Positions 8,299 through 16,982 are shown, numbered from the stretch's first letter. The stretch: 64,000 bases of DNA from Nonomuraea sediminis (GCF_018531495.1 NZ_JAHDTI010000019.1:1-64000); one strand, 5' to 3'. The notes: generated by a model not told the origin, from the letters alone. A program made the numbers and translations.

Positions 8299-9539
8299 GC
8301 AACCAGAACCCCCTCCCTGAGGCGCAGCTCGACCCGCGGCTGCTGGTGCGGGAGGAAGGCTTCGCCGGCTACCTGCAGGAGTTCAAGCGCCGGGTCAGAG
8401 GCGGTGAGCTCGGCTCGCTGCCCGTCGTCGTCGGGCTGATCGTCATCTGGATCATCTTCCAGACCCTCAACTCGCAGTTCCTGTCCGCGCAGAACCTGTC
8501 GAACCTCAGCGTCGACATCGTGCCCACCGGACTCATCTCCGTCGGCATCGTCTTCGTCCTGCTCCTGGGCGAGATCGACCTGTCCGCCGGGGCGGTGAGC
8601 GGGGCGTGCGCGGCGGTGCTGGCCGTGCTGAACGTCAACAACGGCTGGAACCCGGTGGCCGCCATGGTCGCGGCCGTTGCGGTCGGCGCCACCATGGGGC
8701 TGATCCAGGGCTTCTTCTTCGCCAAGATCGGCGTGCCGTCGTTCGTCGTGACGCTGGCCGGTCTGCTCGCCTGGACCGGTTTCCAGCTGTACGTGCTCGG
8801 ACCCAACGGCACCATCAACCTCGACAACGACGGGCTGGTGTCGCGGCTGACCAGCACCTACTTCATCTACGTCATCGCCGCCTACGGCCTGGCCGCGGTG
8901 GCGACCGCCGGGTTCCTCGTGGTGTCGCTGGTGGGCAACAACCGGCGCAGGGCGGCCGGGGTGCCCTCGCGCACGCTCGGCGACATCGTCTTCCGCACGG
9001 TGATCCTGGCGGTCGTGGCCTTCGGCGCGGCTTACATCCTCAACCTGTACAAGGGCTTGCCGCTGGCGCTGCTGATCTTCCTCGTCGTGGTCGTCGTCAC
9101 GGACTTCGTGCAGCGGCGCACCAAGTACGGCCGCAGCATCTTCGCGGTCGGCGGCAACATCGAGGCGGCCAGGCGGGCGGGCATCAACGTGGCCTTCATC
9201 CGGATGACGGTGTTCGTCATCTCGGGCGCCTTCGCGGCGGTCGGCGGCATCTTCGAGGCGTCCCGCATCTCCAGCGCCAGCCAGGCGACCGGGCAGAGCA
9301 ACGTCCTGCTGATGGCCATCGCGGCGGCGGTCATCGGCGGCACGTCCCTGTTCGGCGGGCGCGGCAGCACCTACTCGGCGCTGCTCGGCATGCTCGTCAT
9401 CCAGTCCATCGCCTCCGGCATGGCCCTGCAGGGCGTCAGCAACGCCGTCCAGTTCATCGTCACAGGCGCCGTCCTCCTGGCTGCGGTCGTCATCGACTCC
9501 GTCTCCCGCCGCAGCCAGAAAGCCTCCGGGCGCGCATAA
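8295..9539 (+). CDS. Sugar ABC transporter permease (XylH-like)
   Basis: A 414-residue inner-membrane permease of the BPD_transp_2 family (XylH/RbsC). There are about ten hydrophobic segments after a cytoplasmic N-terminus of some 45 residues. The family signature GEIDLSAGAVSGACAAVLA is present, and GGNIEAARRAGINV marks the cytoplasmic loop that contacts the ATPase. It starts inside the ATPase stop (ATGA overlap), completing a binding protein-ATPase-permease operon. Confidence 0.9.
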   Translation: MSNQNPLPEAQLDPRLLVREEGFAGYLQEFKRRVRGGELGSLPVVVGLIVIWIIFQTLNSQFLSAQNLSNLSVDIVPTGLISVGIVFVLLLGEIDLSAGAVSGACAAVLAVLNVNNGWNPVAAMVAAVAVGATMGLIQGFFFAKIGVPSFVVTLAGLLAWTGFQLYVLGPNGTINLDNDGLVSRLTSTYFIYVIAAYGLAAVATAGFLVVSLVGNNRRRAAGVPSRTLGDIVFRTVILAVVAFGAAYILNLYKGLPLALLIFLVVVVVTDFVQRRTKYGRSIFAVGGNIEAARRAGINVAFIRMTVFVISGAFAAVGGIFEASRISSASQATGQSNVLLMAIAAAVIGGTSLFGGRGSTYSALLGMLVIQSIASGMALQGVSNAVQFIVTGAVLLAAVVIDSVSRRSQKASGRA

Positions 9540-9556
9540 CTGTGATCATTTGTTAC

Positions 9557-9583
9557 GGCGGGCCGCGACCACCGCCGCCCGCC
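9557..9583 (+). terminator. Possible stem-loop after the sugar ABC operon
   Basis: GGCGGGC (9557-9563) and GCCCGCC (9577-9583) form a 7-bp GC stem with a 13-nt loop, 18 bases after the permease stop. There is no U-tract, as is common in actinobacteria, so termination is only a possibility. Confidence 0.35.
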
Positions 9584-9722
9584 GCACTCCGGCACAGGGC
9601 CCGCGGGCGGCGCTTCTGGCGAGTCGGTGACGGTCGCCCGCCGCCACGACTCCGCCCTGGACCGCCTGATGTCGCCAAGCGAACCCATGCCCGCAAGCCA
9701 TGGGGTTGTCGGTGGCGCGTCG

Positions 9723-9728
9723 TACTGT
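9723..9728 (+). promoter_or_regulatory. Candidate -10 box for leaderless DUF1445 transcript
   Basis: TACTGT lies six bases before the GTG at 9735, so transcription would begin at or next to the start codon. No good -35 is visible at 17-18 nt spacing. The same geometry recurs before the genes at 19859, 21159, 47089 and 58300. Confidence 0.4.
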
Positions 9729-9734
9729 CGGTGC

Positions 9735-10517
9735 GTGGATGTCGCTGATCTGACACCGGTGGAGGCGCGGGAGCGGTTCCGGGCGGGGGAGCGGGTGCCG
9801 ACCGCCGGATGGTGCCGCGGATGGACACAGGCGAACCTGATCGCCGTGCCGCGCGAGCTGGGATACGAGTTGCTGCTGTTCGCGCACCGCAACGCGCAGG
9901 CGTGCCCGGTGCTCGACGTGGGGGAGGCGGGCGCCACGAGCACGCCGCTCTTCTCCGGTGACCTGCGCACCGACCTGCCGGGATACCGGATCTACCGCGA
10001 CGGCGAGCCGGTCGCGGACCGGGACCAGGTGGTGGAGGAGTGGCGCGACGACCTGGTGCCCTTCCTGATCGGGTGCAGCTTCACCTTCGAGGAGGCGCTG
10101 CTGCGGGCCGGTGTCCCGATCCGGCACCTGGAGGCGGGGACCAACGTGCCGATGTACCGCACGAGCGTGCCGTGCGAGCCGGCGGGTTCCCTGTCGGGCC
10201 CGCTGGTGGTGTCGATGCGGCCGGTGCCCGCCGCGCTGGTCGACACGGCGATCGAGGTCACCGGGCACTACCCGCAGGTCCACGGCGCGCCCGTGCACGT
10301 GGGCGATCCGGCGGCGATCGGGATCGCCGACCTGGGGCGGCCGGACTTCGGCGACCCTGTCGAGATGCGGGAGGGGGAGGTGCCCCTGTTCTGGGCCTGC
10401 GGCGTCACACCCCAGGCCGCCATCATGGCCAGCGGCGTCCCCTTCGCGATCGGCCACCTCCCCGGCCACATGGCCGTCCTCGACGCGCGCGACTCCGATT
10501 ATTACGTCCCCTCATAG
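9735..10517 (+). CDS. Putative hydro-lyase, DUF1445 family
   Basis: A 260-residue protein matching the DUF1445 / D-glutamate-cyclase-like hydro-lyase family in length and motifs: EARERFRAGERVPTAGW, QANLIAVPRELGYELLLF, VPFLIGCSFTFEEALLRAG, MYRTSVPC, FWACGVTPQAA and FAIGHLPGHM. The true substrate is usually unknown. The GTG at 9735 begins exactly where family similarity starts. A TACTGT hexamer (9723-9728) six bases earlier suggests a leaderless transcript, so a longer in-frame start upstream is not used. It stands alone; no partner is obvious. Confidence 0.82.
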   Translation: MDVADLTPVEARERFRAGERVPTAGWCRGWTQANLIAVPRELGYELLLFAHRNAQACPVLDVGEAGATSTPLFSGDLRTDLPGYRIYRDGEPVADRDQVVEEWRDDLVPFLIGCSFTFEEALLRAGVPIRHLEAGTNVPMYRTSVPCEPAGSLSGPLVVSMRPVPAALVDTAIEVTGHYPQVHGAPVHVGDPAAIGIADLGRPDFGDPVEMREGEVPLFWACGVTPQAAIMASGVPFAIGHLPGHMAVLDARDSDYYVPS

Positions 10518-10668
10518 GGCTGCCGCCGCCATGCCGACCTCGTAGCGGCGGGGCTGCCGGGTTATCCTGCGGTGGCGATCAGCTAACTGTCAGGACAGGT
10601 GTTGTTCACCGAGGCTTCGGGGCGGACGCCTAGCGTGGCGATCCCTTGATCGCGACTGAGGAGCATCC

Positions 10669-11082
10669 GTGTCCCGAGAACCGCGGCCGACGCTTGAGGA
10701 CGAATGGCAGAGCTGGGATCCCGCCGTCAGGGCGCAGGGCTACTGGCCGGGCCTCGGTGCCGAGCACCGCGACGGATTCGCGGTCGACCACGGCAGGCTG
10801 CGGGAGATCGGCGGGCGGCTCATGGGCGCCTTCGACGAGGTCTACCGCCGCCTGCACCCGCCCTTCGAGAAGGGCCCGGAGATCGTCGGATGGGAGGCGG
10901 CGATCCACACCTCCTTCCTGGTCAGGAACTACGAGGAGGTGCTCTGCTGCTTCACCGGCGACGTGATGATGGAGTCGTCGGCCGCCGCCGCGCTGGTCAG
11001 CAGCAGCGGTCAGACGTACCGCTTCGCCGACCAGTATCCGTGGCGGGCCAGGCCGCCGCTGTGGAACGAGCTCCCCAGCTAA
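10669..11082 (+). CDS. Hypothetical protein upstream of a WXG100-like gene
   Basis: A 137-residue protein I do not recognise. The N-terminal third is acidic and tryptophan-rich (EWQSWDPAV, GYWPGLG), followed by an amphipathic helix (LREIGGRLMGAFDEVYRRLH) and a less charged C-terminal half with two adjacent cysteines. There is no signal peptide or membrane segment. GTG start with GAGGAG six bases upstream. It ends one base before the WXG100-like gene starts, so the two form an operon and may make paired helical proteins. Confidence 0.7.
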   Translation: MSREPRPTLEDEWQSWDPAVRAQGYWPGLGAEHRDGFAVDHGRLREIGGRLMGAFDEVYRRLHPPFEKGPEIVGWEAAIHTSFLVRNYEEVLCCFTGDVMMESSAAAALVSSSGQTYRFADQYPWRARPPLWNELPS

Positions 11083-11083
11083 G

Positions 11084-11548
11084 ATGCTGATGTCCTGGAA
11101 GGTGGAGTCGCTGAACGACTACGCGGGCGCCACCATCCGGATCGCCAACGGGCTGGTGGAGGTGGCGCACGCGCTCGTCTCCTCCGCCCAGGACGTGCGC
11201 GACGCGCCGTGGCACGGCCCGGCGGCGGACAAGGCCCAGTCGGCGATGCACACCATCTACGAGAACGTGCGCGGACTCGCGGCCGTCCACGGCAGGATCG
11301 CGCAGACCGTCTACGAGATCGCCCTGGTGGTGAGCACGGCGCAGCACCGCTTCGACGCCGTGGTCAACAAGGGCGGGTGGGAGTTCTCCGACCTGTGGGG
11401 CGGCGATGACGACGACGCCCGCCGCTTCATGTCCGACGTCAACCGCGAGCTCGCCGCCGCGATCGGGCGCGTCCCCGACATGTACGTGATGGAGCTGCCG
11501 GGCCTCATCCCCGAGAACGACCGGGACACCTACACGCTGGCCTGGTAG
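11084..11548 (+). CDS. WXG100-like helical protein
   Basis: A 154-residue protein whose first 100 residues look like an ESAT-6/WXG100 helical hairpin: an amphipathic helix, a turn with APWHGPAADKAQ (the W-x-G motif as WHG), and a second long helix. A C-terminal extension (WEFSDLWGGDDDD onward) is unusual for 100-residue WXG100 proteins. Family members are exported by type VII systems or act as effector N-termini; no EccC or other type VII component is nearby. Its 3' end overlaps the convergent UvrA-like gene by 19 bases. Confidence 0.68.
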   Translation: MLMSWKVESLNDYAGATIRIANGLVEVAHALVSSAQDVRDAPWHGPAADKAQSAMHTIYENVRGLAAVHGRIAQTVYEIALVVSTAQHRFDAVVNKGGWEFSDLWGGDDDDARRFMSDVNRELAAAIGRVPDMYVMELPGLIPENDRDTYTLAW

Positions 11549-13737
11549 CCGGGCAGGCTCCTGGCCAGGTACTCGGCCGTCCAGGTCGAGGCGCCGGCCA
11601 GGTCGGCGGGGGTGCCCTCGAAGACCACCCGGCCGCCCTGCTGCCCGGCCTCGGGGCCGAGGTCGATGACCCAGTCGGCGTGCTTGACCACCTCCAGGTC
11701 GTGCTCCACGGCCACGACGGTGTTGCCGCCGTCCACGAGCCGGTCGAGCAGGGCGAGGAGCCGGTCGACGTCGGCGAGGTGCAGCCCGGTGGTGGGCTCG
11801 TCGAAGACGTACAGGTTGCCGCTCTCGTGCAGCCGGTGCGCCAGCTTGAGCCGCTGCCTCTCGCCGCCCGACAGCGTGTTGAGCGGCTGCCCCAGCATGA
11901 GGTAGCCGAGCCCGAGCTCGTCCAGGGTGGCGAAACCCGGCAGGTCGAAGGCGGCGGCCGCCTCGCGGGCGGTCAGGGCGAGCACGTCGGCGATCGTGCG
12001 GCCCTCGACCGTGTACGACAGGGCCTCGGCGCTGTAGCGGCTGCCGTCGCACACGTCGCAGGTGCGCGTCACCGGGTCCATGAACGCCAGGTCCGTCCTG
12101 ATGACCCCGCGCCCCTGGCAGGCGGGGCAGGCGCCGAGCGAGTTGAAGCTGAACAGCGCCACCCGCACGCCGTGCGCGCGGGCGAAGAGCCTGCGCAGCG
12201 GGTCCATGGCGTTCAGGTAGGTCGCGGGGGTGGCCCGGGAGGAGGCGCCGATCGCCGACTGGTCGACGAGGATCGCCGAGGGATGCTGCTCGAGGAGCAC
12301 CTGGGTCATCAGCGTGCTCTTGCCCGACCCGGCCACGCCCGTGACCGCCGTGAGCACGCCGCGGGGCACCCGGACGGTGACGTCCCGCAGGTTGTGCAGC
12401 GAAGCCCCCGAGATGGTGAAATATCCGGCACCGGTCCGCACCGACGGCTTGAGGCCCCGCGACCGCCGCAGCAGCCGCCCGGTGAGCGTGTCACCGGCCA
12501 GGAGCCCGTCGAGGCTCCCCTGGTAGACCACCCGGCCTCCGTCGATCCCGGCTCCGGGCCCCAGGTCCACCACGTGATCGGCCAGCGCGATCACGTCGGG
12601 GGAGTGCTCGACCACCAGCACCGTGTTGCCCTTGTCGCGTAGCTCGAGCAGGAGCTCGCCGAGCCGGTGCACGTCCCGAGGATGCAGTCCCACGCTGGGC
12701 TCGTCGAAGATGTAGGTCATCCCGGTCAGCGATGAGCCGAGGTGCCGCACGGTCTTCAGCCGCTGCGCCTCCCCGCCCGAAAGCGTCGGCGTCTCCCGAT
12801 CCAGGTTCAGGTATCCCAGCCCGATCGCCTCGATCCGGCGCAGGCCCGTGGCCGCGGCGCGGGCGACCGGGTTGCCCAGCCCGTCGAGCACCTCGATCAG
12901 GTCCGAGACCTCCATCGCGCAGTGGTCGGCGAGGTTGAGCCCGCCGATCCTGGAGGCGAGCGCCGCCCCGTTCAGCCGCGCTCCACCGCACGAGGGGCAC
13001 CTGGCCTCCCTGACCAGCGGCCTGACCGACTCCTCCAGCGCGTCGGCCTCGCGCTTGAGGTGGAGCCGGTTGAAGCGGGTGACCACGCCGCCGTAGGTGT
13101 TGCCCCGCCCGACCTTGAAGCCTTCGCCGTACAGCAGCAGCTCGCGCTCCTCGGTGGTGAAGTCGCGGACCTTCTTGTCGGGGTCGAACAGCCCCGACCT
13201 CGCGTACAGCCCCCAGGCCCAGCTGCCCACCGCCAGCAGCCGGATCGCCCCCTCGTTCAGCGAGAGGTCCTGGTCGATCGCCTTGTCCAGGTCGAGCTGG
13301 ATCGTCCGGCCGAGCCCGTCGCACTCCGGGCACATGCCCTGCGGGTCGTTGAAGGAGTACGCGGTCGCCGGGCCCGCGGACGGCTCGCCGTACCGGGAGA
13401 AGAGCACGCGCAGGATGCCGTGGATGTCCGTCATCGTGCCGACCGTGGAGCGGGCGTTGCCCGCGACGGGGCGCTGGTCGACGACGACGGCCGTGGTCAG
13501 GTTCTCGATGGCCTCGGCGCGCGGGCGCTCGTGCTTGGGCAGCCGGTTGCGCAGGAACGCGCTGAACGTCTCGTTGAGCTGCCGCTGCGATTCCACCGCG
13601 ATCGTGCCGAACACGATCGACGACTTGCCCGAGCCGGACACGCCGGTGAAGACCGTCAGCCTCTCCTTGGGCAGGCTCAGCGAGACGTCCTTGAGGTTGT
13701 GCTGTCGCAGGCCGGTCAGCACGATGTCGCGAGACAC
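11530..13737 (-). CDS. UvrA-like ABC ATPase (drug-resistance type)
   Basis: A 735-residue twin-ABC protein of the UvrA family, shorter than canonical UvrA (about 950), resembling the DrrC/UvrA2-type proteins linked to DNA-intercalating drug tolerance. The first Walker A is GVSGSGKSS (32-40), a first zinc-binding pair CPECDGLGR, LSGGEAQRL signature, second Walker A GVAGSGKST, later zinc motifs CPACQGRG and CDVCDGSRY, and LSGGERQRL. It lacks part of the UvrB-binding insertion of housekeeping UvrA. It is divergent from a TetR regulator with two dyad operators between them, so inducible expression by a DNA-binding compound is likely (inference). Confidence 0.87.
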   Translation of the reverse strand: MSRDIVLTGLRQHNLKDVSLSLPKERLTVFTGVSGSGKSSIVFGTIAVESQRQLNETFSAFLRNRLPKHERPRAEAIENLTTAVVVDQRPVAGNARSTVGTMTDIHGILRVLFSRYGEPSAGPATAYSFNDPQGMCPECDGLGRTIQLDLDKAIDQDLSLNEGAIRLLAVGSWAWGLYARSGLFDPDKKVRDFTTEERELLLYGEGFKVGRGNTYGGVVTRFNRLHLKREADALEESVRPLVREARCPSCGGARLNGAALASRIGGLNLADHCAMEVSDLIEVLDGLGNPVARAAATGLRRIEAIGLGYLNLDRETPTLSGGEAQRLKTVRHLGSSLTGMTYIFDEPSVGLHPRDVHRLGELLLELRDKGNTVLVVEHSPDVIALADHVVDLGPGAGIDGGRVVYQGSLDGLLAGDTLTGRLLRRSRGLKPSVRTGAGYFTISGASLHNLRDVTVRVPRGVLTAVTGVAGSGKSTLMTQVLLEQHPSAILVDQSAIGASSRATPATYLNAMDPLRRLFARAHGVRVALFSFNSLGACPACQGRGVIRTDLAFMDPVTRTCDVCDGSRYSAEALSYTVEGRTIADVLALTAREAAAAFDLPGFATLDELGLGYLMLGQPLNTLSGGERQRLKLAHRLHESGNLYVFDEPTTGLHLADVDRLLALLDRLVDGGNTVVAVEHDLEVVKHADWVIDLGPEAGQQGGRVVFEGTPADLAGASTWTAEYLARSLPGYQASV

Positions 13738-13752
13738 GGAAGCTCCCCCTCA

Positions 13753-13783
13753 TAGCTTTGGCTACTACCTATAGCTTAAGCTA
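13753..13783. promoter_or_regulatory. Two TAGC-N4-GCTA operators between uvrA-like and tetR
   Basis: The 52-bp gap between the divergent genes holds TAGCTTTGGCTA (13753-13764) and the perfect palindrome TAGCTTAAGCTA (13772-13783), 19 bp centre to centre. The second ends seven bases before the TetR start codon. This is the expected operator arrangement for autoregulation and control of the UvrA-like gene. The core is also unusually AT-rich for this genome, as expected for a promoter. Confidence 0.75.
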
Positions 13784-13789
13784 CATGTC

Positions 13790-14398
13790 GTGACCGACAG
13801 GCGGGCGAGACGCAGGGCGGAGACGCAGGCCGAGATCCTGGACCTGGCGCTCGAGGTGATGGCCGAGGACGGCGTCGCGGGCCTGAGCCTGTCGACCGTG
13901 GCCAGGCGGCTCGGCATCCAGCCGCCGTCGCTGTACAAGTACTTCCCGTCGCGCCACGCCGTCTACGACGCGCTGTTCGAGCGCGGCCAGGAGCAGTACC
14001 TGCAGGCCGTACGGCAGGCCGCGACGGGCCTGGCGGGCCTGCGCGCGCTCGGCGCTTCCATGGAGGCGGGGGCGCGCTGGATCATGGCCAACCAGGTGCT
14101 CGCCCAGCTGCTGTTCTGGCGCCCGGTGCCAGGGTTCCAGCCGTCGCCGGAGGCCTACGCCCCCGCGCTGGCCATCCACGAGCATTTCGCCACCGTCATC
14201 CGCGGCGCGGTCCGGCTCGGCGAGCTCCACCCGGACGCCGCGAGCGAGGAGGGCCTGGCGCTGGCCGCCAGCCTGATCGCGGGGCCGGTGTCGCAGCAGC
14301 TGGCCAACCAGCCCGCCGTCTCCTACGAGGAAGGGCTGTTCACGCGCCTGGTACCGCGCCTGCCCGGCCTGCTCGCGGCGGCATACCCGCCGCGCTGA
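13790..14398 (+). CDS. TetR-family regulator of the UvrA-like gene
   Basis: A 202-residue TetR regulator. The N-terminal helix-turn-helix (about 15-60) contains AEILDLALEVMAEDGVAGLS and LGIQPPSLYKYFPSRHAVYD. The C-terminal ligand domain is of the TetR_C_13-like type (WIMANQVLAQLLFWRPVPGF). GTG start right next to two TAGC-N4-GCTA dyads, so self-repression and repression of the divergent UvrA-like gene are likely. The 3' end overlaps the convergent kinase gene by 59 bases. The inducer is unknown but may be a planar DNA-binding compound, given the neighbour. Confidence 0.9.
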   Translation: MTDRRARRRAETQAEILDLALEVMAEDGVAGLSLSTVARRLGIQPPSLYKYFPSRHAVYDALFERGQEQYLQAVRQAATGLAGLRALGASMEAGARWIMANQVLAQLLFWRPVPGFQPSPEAYAPALAIHEHFATVIRGAVRLGELHPDAASEEGLALAASLIAGPVSQQLANQPAVSYEEGLFTRLVPRLPGLLAAAYPPR

Positions 14399-14936
14399 GC
14401 TGCTCGTCCAGCCCCGGAGCGCCGCCGCGGTTGTCGATCTCCAGATGCGGTACGGCCGGCGGCTCGTCCACGCGGATGGCGCGCAGGTACTCCTCGAAGG
14501 CGGCCAGCTTCCCCGCGTCGCGGCCGAGCCCGCGTTCCGTCAGCCGCTCCCGCAGCGTGGCCCCGTCGGAACGGACCCACACCAGGTGGATCGGGTCACC
14601 ACCCAGCTCGGCGGCCCACGACGCCCACGCCGAGGCGGAGTGCACCTGGGTGGTGAACGGCCCGTCCAGCATCACCGGGCAGCCACGGGACCTGATCTGC
14701 CTGGCCAGCCGGGTCAGGCCCGCGTACTCGAACCGCTTGACGTGCTCGTCGTACCAGGGGCCCTCGCGCTCGCCGGGCGGCCTGCCGTACGCCCGCAGGA
14801 TCTGCGCGACGAAGTCGCCGTAGACCGCGTCCTTGTCGAGCAGGGCGGGAACCGGGGTGAGGCAGGCGAGCAGGGCGGCGGCGACCGTGGACTTGCCCGC
14901 GCCCGGCGGCCCGCTGATCACCCAGAGTGGAACCAT
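14340..14936 (-). CDS. P-loop ATPase/kinase of the AAA_33 type
   Basis: A 198-residue single-domain nucleotide-binding protein. Walker A GPPGAGKST sits at about residues 9-17. DKDAVYGDFVAQIL resembles the substrate region of small-molecule kinases, and LVWVRSDGATLRERLTERG is the lid-like segment. Relatives phosphorylate small substrates or transfer antibiotic-inactivating phosphates; the substrate cannot be named. The ATG at 14936 is where similarity begins; a longer reading frame runs antisense into secY and is not used. It converges on and overlaps the TetR gene. Confidence 0.75.
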   Translation of the reverse strand: MVPLWVISGPPGAGKSTVAAALLACLTPVPALLDKDAVYGDFVAQILRAYGRPPGEREGPWYDEHVKRFEYAGLTRLARQIRSRGCPVMLDGPFTTQVHSASAWASWAAELGGDPIHLVWVRSDGATLRERLTERGLGRDAGKLAAFEEYLRAIRVDEPPAVPHLEIDNRGGAPGLDEQLSAAGMPPRAGRAGAVPGA

Positions 14937-15024
14937 CCGCCCAGTGTGCCCTACGCGGATTTGCGTAGGCCGATGCCGCTTCCGCGGTGACGATCTCGCC
15001 GGCCTCCGCCGACAGACTCGGGGC

Positions 15025-16317
15025 ATGCTGAGCGTGCTGACCAGGTCTTTCCGTGTGCCCGAACTGCGGAAGAAGCTGTTGTTCACCCTTGGGGTGATCG
15101 TGTTGTTCCGGCTGGGGCAGATCCTGCCCACGCCGGGCGTGGACGTCGTGGCGGTGCAGGAGTGCGTGGGGACCGTGCGGGGCGGGCTGGCCGACATGGT
15201 GCAGCTGTTCAGCGGGGGCGCGATGCTGAAGCTGTCGGTGTTCGCGCTCGGCATCATGCCCTACATCACCGCCGGCATCATCATGCAGCTGCTCGCCGTG
15301 GTCGTCCCGCGCCTGGAGGCGCTCAGGAAGGAGGGCTCGTCGGGGCAGGCGAAGATCACCCAGTACACCCGCTACCTGACCGTAGGACTGGCCGTGCTGT
15401 ACGCGACCACGGACGTCGCGCTGGCCAGGAGCGGGCAGCTGATGTCGTCGTGCAGGCGGCCGCTGCTGCTCGACGACGGGCTGTTCCCCGTGGTCGTCAT
15501 CGTGGTGACGATGGTCGCGGGCACCTCGGCCGTGATGTGGCTGGGTGAGCTGATCACCGAGCGGGGGATCGGCAACGGGATGTCGATCCTGATGTTCACC
15601 CAGGTCGTGGCGGTGTTCCCGTCGTACATGACGACCGTGTTCCAGATGAGCCCGTTCGGGTTCGCGCTGATCGTGGCCGCGGCCGTGCCGATGGTGGCGG
15701 CCGTGGTCTTCATGGAGCAGGCGCAGCGCCGCATCCCTGTGCAGTACGCCAAGCGGATGGTGGGGCGGCGTATGTACGGCGGGACGGCCACCTACATCCC
15801 GCTCAAGGTCAACCAGGCCGGCATCGTGCCCGTCATCTTCACCTCGTCGATTCTCTACCTGCCGACGCTGGTGGCTCCGTTCCTGGGGGAGCCGGTCGGC
15901 GGCTGGATCACACGGAACCTGACGACCGGGGCCCACCCGCTCTACATGTCCGCGTACTTCCTGCTCATCGTGGGTTTCGCGTACTTCTACGTGTCGATCA
16001 CCTTCAACCCCGCCGAGATCGCGGACAACATCAAGCGCTACAACGGCTTCGTACCGGGGTTGCGACCTGGCAAGCCGACGGCCGGCTACCTGGCGTACGT
16101 GCTTTCCCGGCTGACCGCGCCCGGCGCCGCCTACCTGGGGGTCCTGGCCCTGCTGCCGCTGGTGGCCTTCGCCCTGCTGCGCGACCCCAACTCCGCGCAG
16201 AACTTCCCCTTCGGCGGCACCAGCGTGATGATCATGGTCGGGGTGGGCCTCGAGACCGTCAAGCAGATCGAGGCCCAGCTGCAGCAGCGCAACTACGAGG
16301 GCTTCCTCAGGAAGTGA
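15025..16317 (+). CDS. secY: Orphan SecY protein-translocase channel
   Basis: A 430-residue SecY with ten hydrophobic helices. Hallmarks are LRKKLLFTLGVIVLFRLGQ at the N-terminus, the plug/TM2 region FSGGAMLKLSVFALGIMPYI, LGELITERGIGNGMS, TATYIPLKVNQAGIVPVIF, and GLETVKQIEAQLQQRNYEGF at the end. It forms the membrane pore for Sec export. The gene stands outside the spc ribosomal operon: no adk, map or ribosomal gene flanks it, while rpoB (normally near that cluster) is 15 kb left and reads the other way. A paralogous second SecY is therefore inferred. ATG 15025 has GGGG just upstream. Confidence 0.9.
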   Translation: MLSVLTRSFRVPELRKKLLFTLGVIVLFRLGQILPTPGVDVVAVQECVGTVRGGLADMVQLFSGGAMLKLSVFALGIMPYITAGIIMQLLAVVVPRLEALRKEGSSGQAKITQYTRYLTVGLAVLYATTDVALARSGQLMSSCRRPLLLDDGLFPVVVIVVTMVAGTSAVMWLGELITERGIGNGMSILMFTQVVAVFPSYMTTVFQMSPFGFALIVAAAVPMVAAVVFMEQAQRRIPVQYAKRMVGRRMYGGTATYIPLKVNQAGIVPVIFTSSILYLPTLVAPFLGEPVGGWITRNLTTGAHPLYMSAYFLLIVGFAYFYVSITFNPAEIADNIKRYNGFVPGLRPGKPTAGYLAYVLSRLTAPGAAYLGVLALLPLVAFALLRDPNSAQNFPFGGTSVMIMVGVGLETVKQIEAQLQQRNYEGFLRK

Positions 16318-16328
16318 AAGGAAACGGG

Positions 16329-16982
16329 CTATGCGGGCGGGGTGAGGCCTGCCCGCATGGCGAAGACGACGAGCTGAGCGCGGTCGCGGGCGCGCAGCTT
16401 GACCATGGCGCGGCTGACGTGGGTGCGGACCGTGTCGGGGCTGATGACCAGCTCCCTGGCGATCTCCTCGTTCGACCGGCCGGTCGCCACCCAGGCCACC
16501 ATCTCGCGCTCCCGGGGCGTCAGATGCTCGAGCCCTTCGACGGGCTCCGCGCCGTGCCCGGCGAACCGGCCGATCACCGTCCTGGTCACGGCCGGGGACA
16601 GCAGTGCCTCGCCCCTGGCCACCACCCGCACGGCGTTGACCAGCTCGTCGGGCGCGCTGTCCTTCAGCAGGAACCCGCTCGCCCCGGCCTGCAGCGCGGC
16701 GAACACGTACTCGTTCACCGCGAACGTCGTCACCACCACGACCTTCGCCCCCGCCAGCCCCGGATCGGCGGCGATGGCGCGCAGCGTGTCGACGCCGTCC
16801 ATGCCCGGCATCCGGATGTCCAGCAGGAGCACATCAGGGCGGGTACGGCGCAGCAGGTCCAGAGCCCCGGCGCCGTCACCGGCCTCCCCGGCGAACTCCA
16901 GGTCGGCCTCCCGCTCGATCAGCGCCCGCAGCCCCATCCGCACGACCGCCTCGTCGTCGGCGACCGCGACCCTGATGGTCAT
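16329..16982 (-). CDS. LuxR-family (NarL-type) response regulator
   Basis: A 217-residue response regulator. The receiver domain (1-120) has the acidic pair Asp9/Asp10, phospho-acceptor Asp55 in LLLDIRMPG, a Thr in VVTTF and Lys in GFLLKDSAP. The C-terminal LuxR helix-turn-helix reads LTPREREMVAWVATGRSNEEIA and DTVRTHVSRAMVKLRARDRAQ. It starts inside the stop codon of the histidine kinase gene (ATGA overlap), so the two are a co-translated two-component system. An 8-bp inverted repeat (16331-16338/16351-16358) within its last codons may end both this gene and secY. Confidence 0.92.
   Translation of the reverse strand: MTIRVAVADDEAVVRMGLRALIEREADLEFAGEAGDGAGALDLLRRTRPDVLLLDIRMPGMDGVDTLRAIAADPGLAGAKVVVVTTFAVNEYVFAALQAGASGFLLKDSAPDELVNAVRVVARGEALLSPAVTRTVIGRFAGHGAEPVEGLEHLTPREREMVAWVATGRSNEEIARELVISPDTVRTHVSRAMVKLRARDRAQLVVFAMRAGLTPPA
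16331..16358. terminator. Possible bidirectional hairpin between secY and the response regulator
   Basis: ATGCGGGC (16331-16338) and GCCCGCAT (16351-16358) are a perfect 8-bp inverted repeat with a 12-nt loop, 13 bases after the secY stop and inside the last codons of the convergent regulator. Position fits a shared terminator; no T-tract is present. Confidence 0.4.
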
